64,000 nucleotides of DNA from Planctomycetaceae bacterium (lineage in GTDB: Bacteria > Planctomycetota > Planctomycetia > Pirellulales > Pirellulaceae). Positions 57,677 to 64,000 of this stretch are shown here, piece by piece (position 1 is the stretch's first letter; each line of letters opens with the position of its first letter). The position numbers and the translations under genes are program-made. The stretch lies in contig PAPJ01000038.1 of NCBI GenBank assembly GCA_002709045.1, positions 85,131 through 149,130 on the forward strand. The letters are read 5' to 3'. The notes below the pieces were generated by a model that worked only from the letters and a program-made list of their open reading frames with translations, was not told where the DNA came from and made no database searches.

Positions 57677-60220
57677 ATGAATACTCAGCTATGGCGATTC
57701 TTCGCTTTGCTTGGTTGCGTGTTGTCTTCCCTTAGCCCAACGGTCAGCGGACAACAGGCGGATACTCACTGGTCATTCAAGCCTTTGCGCAACGTTATCG
57801 TACCTCAATTGGAATCGGAATGGCCTGAGAACCCAATCGACTCGTTCATCCTGCAAAAACTAAACGATGCCCAACTGCAACCTGCTAAACCTGCCACGGC
57901 GCATCAGTTAACAAACCGCCTCTACCTGGATATGCTGGGGATCCTTCCCAGTTCCTCCCCCCTGCTTGCCTTAAATAATGACGATTCATCAGTCGCCTGG
58001 TCTCAACAAATCGATCAGGTCCTGGCCTCCCCATATTACGGTGAACGTTGGGGGCGACATTGGTTAGACCTTGCACGCTACGCTGACTCGAACGGATTTG
58101 AATTTGACTTTGTGCGTCCTTATGCCTGGAGATATCGCGATTATGTAATTGCCGCCTTCAATAATGACATGCCCTACGATCGATTTATTAAGGAACAACT
58201 GGCCGGCGACGAACTAAATCGCTCAAGCCTGCAGTCCTGGGTTGCCACCGGCTTCTGCAGAAACGGACCGACCGTTGGAAATCAGACGCTGGACAAGAAT
58301 CGCTATGAAGAATTGCACGACGTTATTACCGCTACGACGGAGGTATTTCTTGGGCTGACCGTCGGATGTGCACGCTGCCACGATCATAAGTTCGATCCGA
58401 TAAGCCAGAAGGATTACTATTCCATGTTGGCTATCTTTCACACTACCGATAAGCGTGAACATTTTATAGGAACGCCCGAACAGCGACGACTATACAATGA
58501 CCTAAGACAGCGAAAAAAGAATCTGGGAGAAAAGGTGCGGTCAGCTACGTCCGAAGCGCAAGCAGGCGTGTGGACGCTTGAACAGGGAATTCTCTCTCAA
58601 TCATCCATGGTCAATAACACCCGCGTCTGGCTTGGTGACACGAGCTGGTCCGACTATATCTTCGAGGTCGATTTTCTTCGTACCAGAGTCACCCAACAAC
58701 CATTCAGCTTCGATGCCGGCGTCTATATTTCCGTATTAGCCAAAGACTACAACAACGGTTACACCTTACAACTGGGGGCGTCAGACGGCCGTGAACACGC
58801 GTTGCATTATGAAATCGACAACTCACGGCATTCACTCAGGCCCCGGGTTTCTGGAAAACTTACTAACGATCAATGGTATCGCTTACGTGTAGAGGTCGGT
58901 GACGGCCATCACAAGATATGGCTCAACGATAGTTTACTTTTCGAATTTGACGATAAACGTCATCAATCCGGCGGAATCACTCTGGGTAACTGGTCAACTT
59001 CGACGCAATGGAGAAACCTCCGCGTTACAAACAAACAGGGTAAATCCTTACTGGACTCGTTTCCATCACTGCAAACATTAGCTCGCCCTAACAAAGCGGA
59101 TGGTTTCGATATTGAAGCTATAAAACAACAGATTGCTCAAATCGACAATCAATTAGCAACACTACCTCTTGCTCAATCTATTACCGATACGTCCTCCTTA
59201 GCAAAGCCAACAAATATTCACATCCGAGGTGAATACAACAACCCCGGAGATTCCGTCGAACCGGCAATTCCCGCTGCGGTATCCAATATTGCCGTAGAGT
59301 TTCCAACAGCGACAAAGGACGCTCCTACCACCGGCCGCAGATTAATACTCGCCAACTGGATCGCGGATAAGGACAATCCACTGACTGCCAGAGTAATGGT
59401 CAATCGAATCTGGCAGTTTCATTTTGGTCGCGGGCTGGTGGAAACTTCCAGCAATTTTGGGTTGTTAGGATTCGAACCTACACATCCCGATTTACTGGAC
59501 TGGTTAGCAACGGAGTTCATACGCTCAGACTGGAGCATCAAACATATTCATAAGCTAATACTAGAGTCGGCTACCTATCGCCAATCGTCCCATCGGACCG
59601 ATGCCCATGCCACCGATCCCGACGCCAGCTTAATATCACGCTTTCCTATGCGTCGGCATGATGCCGAGGTAATTCGTGATCGCATTTTACAAGCCAGCGG
59701 TTCCATTAATCTGGAAATGGGAGGCCCCGGGATTCACCCCTATATAGATGAAGAGATTATCGGTACCGGTACCACGCGGAAATGGCCTCACGTAAAACAC
59801 GAAAACACGGAACACTGGCGTCGAAGTGTTTATATATTCGTCCGCCGCAGTGTCCCCTTCCCACTGCTCGAGGGGTTCGATGCACCGGTTACTACAAGTA
59901 GCTGTTCCAGACGAATAACCACCACAGTACCGACTCAGGCGCTGCAATTACTCAACAGTCAGTTCACTAATCAACAATCCTTGAAAATGGCGCAACTGCT
60001 TATTAGGACCCATGGAGAGAATCGCCAGGATCTGATTCGGCATGCCTACGGACGTGTCCTTGGTCGTAGGCCGGATACAAACGAACTACAGCTAAGTATT
60101 GAATACCTTCAGGATGCTGAAACCCTGCATAACACCACTGCACAGGACAACCTTCTGTATGCGCTGCAGGATCTCTGTCATGTTCTTATCAATCTTAATG
60201 AATTTGTATTCATGCAATAG
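57677..60220 (+). CDS. DUF1549-DUF1553 exported protein without the N-terminal PSCyt1 heme domain
   Basis: I take the ATG at 57677 (847 residues) rather than the one at 57653 because AAAGG lies eight bases before it and it directly begins the signal peptide (LWRFFALLGCVLSSLSPTVSGQ). The usual PSCyt1 heme domain is absent: after the leader, HWSFKPL leads straight into DUF1549 (NPIDSFILQKL, GERWGRHWLDLARYAD) with CARCH at about 231-235 (DHKFDPI after it). A LamG/3-keto-disaccharide-hydrolase-like sandwich occupies about 300-465 (YIFEVDFLRTRV, WYRLRVEVGDGHHKIWLNDSLLFEF). DUF1553 follows (NPLTARVMVNRIWQFHFG, TVPTQALQLLNSQF). Function unknown. Its DUF1501 partner starts 16 bases after the stop. 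Confidence 0.9.
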   Translation: MNTQLWRFFALLGCVLSSLSPTVSGQQADTHWSFKPLRNVIVPQLESEWPENPIDSFILQKLNDAQLQPAKPATAHQLTNRLYLDMLGILPSSSPLLALNNDDSSVAWSQQIDQVLASPYYGERWGRHWLDLARYADSNGFEFDFVRPYAWRYRDYVIAAFNNDMPYDRFIKEQLAGDELNRSSLQSWVATGFCRNGPTVGNQTLDKNRYEELHDVITATTEVFLGLTVGCARCHDHKFDPISQKDYYSMLAIFHTTDKREHFIGTPEQRRLYNDLRQRKKNLGEKVRSATSEAQAGVWTLEQGILSQSSMVNNTRVWLGDTSWSDYIFEVDFLRTRVTQQPFSFDAGVYISVLAKDYNNGYTLQLGASDGREHALHYEIDNSRHSLRPRVSGKLTNDQWYRLRVEVGDGHHKIWLNDSLLFEFDDKRHQSGGITLGNWSTSTQWRNLRVTNKQGKSLLDSFPSLQTLARPNKADGFDIEAIKQQIAQIDNQLATLPLAQSITDTSSLAKPTNIHIRGEYNNPGDSVEPAIPAAVSNIAVEFPTATKDAPTTGRRLILANWIADKDNPLTARVMVNRIWQFHFGRGLVETSSNFGLLGFEPTHPDLLDWLATEFIRSDWSIKHIHKLILESATYRQSSHRTDAHATDPDASLISRFPMRRHDAEVIRDRILQASGSINLEMGGPGIHPYIDEEIIGTGTTRKWPHVKHENTEHWRRSVYIFVRRSVPFPLLEGFDAPVTTSSCSRRITTTVPTQALQLLNSQFTNQQSLKMAQLLIRTHGENRQDLIRHAYGRVLGRRPDTNELQLSIEYLQDAETLHNTTAQDNLLYALQDLCHVLINLNEFVFMQ

Positions 60221-60236
60221 GCGGTAACATTTTCAC

Positions 60237-61679
60237 ATGAAAACCAATTCAATTAATCAATCGCAGGGATTCTTCAGCCGACGGCAGTTGCTGCAGACAG
60301 CTGGCGGTGGAATCGGCAGTTGGGCATTAAGCCACCTGTTTAACAACGATCACCTGCATGCAGAAGAAGTGGCCCCCGGGCCGCTTACCTCAAAGCCTCC
60401 GCACCATAATGCCCCTGCCAAATCCGTCATCTTCATCTTTGCCTACGGCGGACCAAGTCAGGTAGACATGTTTGATTATAAACCGGCTTTGGCAAAGTGG
60501 CACGGTAAGTCGATCCCGGTGTTTGATAAGAGCGACGCTTTTAACAAAACTACAAAAGATACGGCCATGATGAGCCCCTATAGCTTTTCCAGACATGGCG
60601 AATCGGGGCTTCACTTTTCCGAACTGATTCCGGAAATTGCCAGTTGCGCAGACGACATCTGTCTGATGAACTCCCTTCATTGCGAGTCAAACAATCATGC
60701 GCCGGCATTATTTCAGATGAACACCGGATTCATTCTCGCCGGCAGACCGAGCATGGGGTCATGGATCAGCTACGGTCTTGGTTCCGAAAACGCATCATTG
60801 CCATCCTTTGTCGTTATGTGGGACCATCGAGGTGGTCCCATCGGAGGTGCACAGAACTGGACATCAGGATTTCTCCCGGCTGCCTATCAGGGAACCCCCC
60901 TACGAAGTGTCGGGCAGCCCATTATCGATCTGCATCCGACTAAAAATCTTAAAAAGGGGCAGCAGGAGTTACGACTACGAATGCTGCAACGGCTTAACCA
61001 GCAGTTTGTTGATAAAAATCCACTAGAACAGGAACTCGCAGCCCGGATTGAATCTTATGAGCTAGCCTATAAAATGCAATTCGCCGCGCCAGATGTGGTC
61101 GACTTATCTCAAGAAACCGGTGAGACACAAGATCTTTATGGACTTAACCGCCCCATTAGCGCTTACTTCGGTAAACAATGTTTACTAGCACGTCGAATGG
61201 TTGAAAAAGGTGTCCGTTTTGTCCAAATCTATTCCGGCGGAGCTGATCAGCAACTAAGCTGGGACGCTCACAGCGGACTGCGAAACAATCTTGATCAACA
61301 CTGTCCGGAAGTGGACAAGCCAATTGCCGGTTTATTAAAGGATCTGAAACGACGGGGGCTACTTGAGAACACGCTTGTTATTTTTGGCGGCGAATTTGGC
61401 AGAATGCCCACCAATCAGGGGACTATCGGTCGGGATCATAACCCGCGGGGTTTCACCATGATGCTGGCCGGCGGAGGAGTGAAGGGAGGCATGACTTACG
61501 GAGCTACAGATGAATTTGGATATGCCGCTGAAAAAGACCCGGTCTCAATCAATGATTTCCATGCCACCTGCCTGCATTTACTTGGTATGGATCACGAGCA
61601 ACTTACCTTTCACCACCGCTCTCGTGACATGCGATTAACCGACGTTAGCGGAACCGTGGTACACGACATCATTTCTTAA
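60237..61679 (+). CDS. DUF1501 family Tat-exported protein, partner of DUF1549/DUF1553
   Basis: A 480-residue DUF1501 protein with Tat leader FSRRQLLQTAGGGIGSWALSHLF (from residue 13). Core blocks: SVIFIFAYGGPSQVDMFDYKPAL, ICLMNSLHCESNNHAPALFQMNTG, GKQCLLARRMVEKGVRFVQIYSGG, GGEFGRMPTN and GRDHNPRGFTMMLAGGGVKGGMTYG. The ending RLTDVSGTVVHDIIS is nearly the same as in the copy at 22741-24135, supporting a subgroup of paired DUF1501 proteins. It is probably the last gene of the operon that begins at 54083. It converges on the sugar isomerase gene with four bases between stops. Confidence 0.94.
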   Translation: MKTNSINQSQGFFSRRQLLQTAGGGIGSWALSHLFNNDHLHAEEVAPGPLTSKPPHHNAPAKSVIFIFAYGGPSQVDMFDYKPALAKWHGKSIPVFDKSDAFNKTTKDTAMMSPYSFSRHGESGLHFSELIPEIASCADDICLMNSLHCESNNHAPALFQMNTGFILAGRPSMGSWISYGLGSENASLPSFVVMWDHRGGPIGGAQNWTSGFLPAAYQGTPLRSVGQPIIDLHPTKNLKKGQQELRLRMLQRLNQQFVDKNPLEQELAARIESYELAYKMQFAAPDVVDLSQETGETQDLYGLNRPISAYFGKQCLLARRMVEKGVRFVQIYSGGADQQLSWDAHSGLRNNLDQHCPEVDKPIAGLLKDLKRRGLLENTLVIFGGEFGRMPTNQGTIGRDHNPRGFTMMLAGGGVKGGMTYGATDEFGYAAEKDPVSINDFHATCLHLLGMDHEQLTFHHRSRDMRLTDVSGTVVHDIIS

Positions 61680-61683
61680 TTGT

Positions 61684-62601
61684 TTAAGGCGATACCAATG
61701 GCCTTAGATGTGCGTAACTTTTTTCTAACGCAACAAGCCGGGACTCAAGTGAGTCCTCGTATTCACGATCTTCGCCTTCCACACAAATTGCTCCGTCATA
61801 CCCAACATCCCGGACAACGCCTAAAAACTGTTTCCAGTCGATGTCACCTGATCCGGGCAACTTCGGAGAATGATATTCCAGCGGAGGGGCCATAATTCCA
61901 ACTTGATTAAGTTTGTCCTGATCAATAGCAAGATCTTTCGCATGGAGATGAAAAATGCGCTCTGTAAATTGCTCCAGTGGTGCCAGATGGTCCATCTGCA
62001 GCCAAACCGGATGGGACGGATCATAGTTTAAGCCGATCGAGGGGGAGCCGAGTTCCTCAAACATGCGTCGCCAAATAGCCGGACTATGCGCTAGATTTTT
62101 CCCTCCGGGCCATTCATCTTCTGTGAATATCATCGGACAGTTCTCAATGGCAATCAGAATTCCTTTCTCTTCAGCGTGTCTGACAATCGGTTTCCATGTC
62201 TCCAGAAACCGCAGCCAGTTATTTTCTACCGATTGTGTCCAGTCACGCCCAATAAATGTATTCATAACATTGATCTCAAGTACTGCACAGGCATCAATGA
62301 CATTATAAATCTGTCGGACTGCATTTTCGGCATCTACTGCATTTGGTGATAATGCGTTGGGATAATATCCCAGGCCGCTAATGGCCACACCCGTACGTTC
62401 GACCAGCGAGTGAATAGTCTCGATGCCGGCAGCGTCCAGTGAATTCACATCAATATGCGTAACACCGGCGTACCGGCGATCCGCCTTGCCCACCGGCCAA
62501 CACATCACCTCAACACATTCGTAACCAATTCGCTGAGCCGTCCCGAATACCTCTTCAAGAGATAACTCCGGAAGAATTGCACTAACAAATCCTAATTGCA
62601 T
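61684..62601 (-). CDS. Sugar phosphate isomerase/epimerase (xylose isomerase-like TIM barrel)
   Basis: A 305-residue cytoplasmic protein (no leader) of the AP-endonuclease/xylose-isomerase-like family. The expected metal ligands are in order: IENCPMIF (glutamate, about residue 152), [10 protein letters not shown] (aspartate and histidine, about 188-192), FHLHAKD (histidine) and CVEGED (glutamate near the end). Such enzymes isomerise or epimerise sugars or keto-sugars. It is encoded three bases after the stop of the Gfo/Idh/MocA gene on the same strand, a very common pairing in which the oxidoreductase makes a keto-sugar intermediate and the isomerase acts on it (family knowledge). Product identity cannot be read. 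Confidence 0.9.
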   Translation of the reverse strand: MQLGFVSAILPELSLEEVFGTAQRIGYECVEVMCWPVGKADRRYAGVTHIDVNSLDAAGIETIHSLVERTGVAISGLGYYPNALSPNAVDAENAVRQIYNVIDACAVLEINVMNTFIGRDWTQSVENNWLRFLETWKPIVRHAEEKGILIAIENCPMIFTEDEWPGGKNLAHSPAIWRRMFEELGSPSIGLNYDPSHPVWLQMDHLAPLEQFTERIFHLHAKDLAIDQDKLNQVGIMAPPLEYHSPKLPGSGDIDWKQFLGVVRDVGYDGAICVEGEDREYEDSLESRLVALEKSYAHLRPLVSP

Positions 62602-62604
62602 CGT

Positions 62605-63759
62605 TCACTCTCCTACTGTAACCCAGCTTTGATTTTGATGGCTTGCCAATATCGCCTCACATAACGCCACTTCGCGATGCCCATCAGCAAACGTGGCATA
62701 CGGCGGAACTGCCTGCCAGTCATTCTGTCCGATATATCCATAAAACGACCGGAAACTTTGCTTAAAGGAATCTGCATAGCCTTCGTTATGGCCGCCGGGG
62801 TAAGACGCCACCGTTGCCGCAGCGGAAGATAAGAGAGCGGGATCCCGAATTAAGCGTTCATTTGGCCTGTCTCTGTGACCGATCCAGATCTCATTGCCCT
62901 GTTCACTATTCCAGGAAAGAGTACTCTTGCTACCGGCAATTTCAAACTGCAGACAATTCTTTCTGCCCGGCATTACCTGTGACACGAAGACAGAACCCCG
63001 CGCTCCCCCTTTGAACTTCAATAGGATCGCTCCGTAATCTTCTGTATTGATTAAGACGTCCTGCAACTGCTTCTCTGTCTCGGAACTTCCGCTAAACGTT
63101 GCAACTTCCCCCACTGGCCTGCGGCGGACATCATAAACCGTTTTTAAGTCCGCACAAACAGCCTCGATTTCCAAGCCCGAAAGCGACGTGATCAAGTCAA
63201 ACCAATGTGTTCCAATATCGGCAACAGCCCGCAATTCACCGCCTTCATCGGCCAACACTCGCCAGTTGTAATCAGTTTGTTTTGACAACCAATCCTGCGT
63301 ATAACTTCCGGTGATATGCAACACTTCTCCCAATGCACCCGTACTGATCATTTCCCGTGTTTCCATGCATAACGGATAAAAACGAATGTTATAGTTCACC
63401 CCCGCAGCCAACTTCGGGTAAGCCACTGATAATTCCACTAACTCCGCAGACTCTTTCGAATTCATAGCCAACGGCTTTTCGCACATCACGTGCTTTCCTG
63501 CTTCCAAACAGGCTTTAACCATCGGGAAATGGAGGCGATTAGGAGTGGCAATATGGACACTCGTTACATCTTCGTCTGCAAGCAACTGGCGAAGATCTTC
63601 ATAAGCCTTTTCGATTTGAAGAGTTTCTGCCGCTTCCCGGGACTTCCCAGGGCTCGATCCAAGGATACCCACAATTGGACGGTTGCAACGTCGTAACGCC
63701 TCCACATGCACCCAGCCCATAAATCCGGTACCAATAATAGCGACTCCTGTGTTTTGCAT
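62605..63759 (-). CDS. Gfo/Idh/MocA family oxidoreductase, cytoplasmic
   Basis: The ATG at 63759 (384 residues) has an AAAAGGA site eight bases before it; an in-frame TTG at 63777 lies inside or before that site and is unlikely. It is an NAD(P)-dependent sugar dehydrogenase-type protein: VAIIGTGFMGWVHVEAL (Rossmann loop), YEDLRQLLADEDVTSVHIATPNRLH, CEKPLAMNSKES and VADIGTHWFDLITSL. The C-terminal HNEGYADSFKQSFRSFYGYIG is a common tail. Unlike the copy at 12925-14295 it has no Tat leader, so it should work inside the cell. It is followed after three bases by the isomerase gene. Its 5' region holds a 15-base tandem repeat. Confidence 0.92.
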   Translation of the reverse strand: MQNTGVAIIGTGFMGWVHVEALRRCNRPIVGILGSSPGKSREAAETLQIEKAYEDLRQLLADEDVTSVHIATPNRLHFPMVKACLEAGKHVMCEKPLAMNSKESAELVELSVAYPKLAAGVNYNIRFYPLCMETREMISTGALGEVLHITGSYTQDWLSKQTDYNWRVLADEGGELRAVADIGTHWFDLITSLSGLEIEAVCADLKTVYDVRRRPVGEVATFSGSSETEKQLQDVLINTEDYGAILLKFKGGARGSVFVSQVMPGRKNCLQFEIAGSKSTLSWNSEQGNEIWIGHRDRPNERLIRDPALLSSAAATVASYPGGHNEGYADSFKQSFRSFYGYIGQNDWQAVPPYATFADGHREVALCEAILASHQNQSWVTVGE

Positions 63760-63792
63760 TCGGATATTCCTTTTCAAATTGCGCTAAAAACT

Positions 63793-63867
63793 CCCGTTCT
63801 ATCTCTACCCGTTCTATCTCTACCCGTTCTATCTCTACCCGTTCTATCTCTACCCGTTCTATCTCTA
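63793..63867. repeat. 15-bp tandem repeat, five copies
   Basis: The unit CCCGTTCTATCTCTA is repeated five times without a single change from 63793 to 63867. It lies about 34 bases upstream of the Gfo/Idh/MocA start and 24 bases after the preferred stop of the preceding minus-strand gene. Perfect copies suggest recent expansion by slippage; the copy number could alter leader length or spacing. It is not a CRISPR (no spacers) and is not within a gene I accept. Confidence 0.9.
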
Positions 63868-63890
63868 CGAGTCCGAGACGAGATTCACCG

Positions 63891-63998
63891 TTAACGATTC
63901 ATGCAGGCGTCCATGGCCTTAGCAAAGGAATCCCCCAGCCGAATAAAAAACGCACCGCTACCCAGGTAATGATAAGGCCGATCGCTACCAACCGTATC
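63891..63998 (-). CDS. C-terminal end of a gene cut by window edge, possibly sialate O-acetylesterase-like
   Basis: A minus-strand frame is open from the window edge to a TAA at 63891-63893 and encodes 35 residues including PYHYLGSGAFFIRLGDSFAK and ending MDACMNR. The HYLGS block and the amphipathic final helix resemble the end of SGNH/sialate O-acetylesterase-like proteins, a common planctomycete family, but the fragment is too short to be sure. An alternative frame ending at 63899-63901 would give a hydrophobic segment instead. The gene would lie upstream of the Gfo/Idh/MocA and isomerase genes on the same strand. Confidence 0.4.
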   Translation of the reverse strand, partial: DTVGSDRPYHYLGSGAFFIRLGDSFAKAMDACMNR

Positions 63999-64000
63999 CC

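Noticed and set aside
63793..63867. CRISPR array
   Set aside because: The 15-base units are directly joined, with no spacers and no cas genes nearby.
63899..64000. Membrane-protein C-terminus in an alternative minus-strand frame at the right edge
   Set aside because: It would give one hydrophobic segment, but the other frame ending at 63891 resembles the end of a known esterase family; the choice stays uncertain.
1..64000. Insertion sequences, integrases, prophage, tRNA or rRNA genes
   Set aside because: No transposase-like protein, terminal inverted repeats with target duplications, or recognisable RNA gene was seen by reading; dedicated RNA searches could not be run.

Overview
The window looks like a chromosomal segment of a planctomycete (Planctomycetota, probably a marine member of the Pirellulales or Planctomycetales). 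The evidence is the gene families. There are five DUF1501 proteins with twin-arginine (Tat) leaders, three DUF1552 proteins, three DUF1587/1592/1595/1588/1585 cytochrome proteins and two DUF1549/DUF1553 proteins. There are also four sulfatases, an ECF sigma/FecR pair, Gfo/Idh/MocA oxidoreductases and a membrane protein with the planctomycete NPYSSP motif. Base composition looks balanced by eye (not computed). I saw no rRNA, tRNA, CRISPR array, insertion sequence or prophage. Almost every product is predicted to be exported.

Layout. 1-3.4 kb: end of a DUF1501 gene, a neutral-ceramidase-like hydrolase and a second DUF1501. 3.8-6.2 kb: a right-handed beta-helix (pectate-lyase-like) protein converging on a sulfite-oxidase-like molybdoenzyme. 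6.3-12.7 kb: a DUF1592-type cytochrome and its DUF1552 partner, a small exported protein and two alpha/beta hydrolases. 12.9-17.0 kb: Gfo/Idh/MocA oxidoreductase, a terminator, an APC permease, and a converging DUF1501. 17.2-20.4 kb: a beta-propeller glycosidase-like protein converging on a coupled pair made of a PI-PLC-like phosphodiesterase and a small propeller protein. 20.5-27.2 kb: a sulfatase fused to an alpha/beta-hydrolase esterase, converging on a PSCyt1-DUF1549-DUF1553 gene and its DUF1501 partner. 27.5-35.0 kb: a zinc-protease-like lipoprotein, then an NTP transferase, a GH127 beta-L-arabinofuranosidase-like enzyme and two sulfatases in a row.

35.0-45.2 kb (minus strand) is the most striking part. 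It is a six-gene unit: ECF sigma, FecR-type regulator, a sulfatase fused to a C-terminal cytochrome c domain, a Vgb-type propeller flanked by two heme motifs, a DUF1592-type cytochrome and DUF1552. Four of its five junctions are start/stop overlaps. It reads as a sigma-controlled periplasmic system that joins sulfate-ester hydrolysis to heme proteins.

45.7-64 kb: a peptidase-MA-like exported protein, a DUF1552/DUF1592 pair in reversed order, and an SUMF1-fold protein lacking the formylglycine-generating cysteines. A lipoprotein and the NPYSSP membrane protein follow. Then comes a plus-strand run of an unknown exported protein, a glycerophosphodiesterase-propeller fusion, DUF1549/DUF1553 and DUF1501. 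The right end has a sugar isomerase/Gfo-Idh-MocA pair on the minus strand, preceded by a 15-bp tandem repeat and the end of a further gene.

Together the genes suggest breakdown of sulfated, arabinose-containing or phosphorylated polymers outside the cytoplasm, with several paralogous heme-protein/Tat-protein pairs whose biochemistry is unknown. Substrates are inferences, not shown by the sequence.
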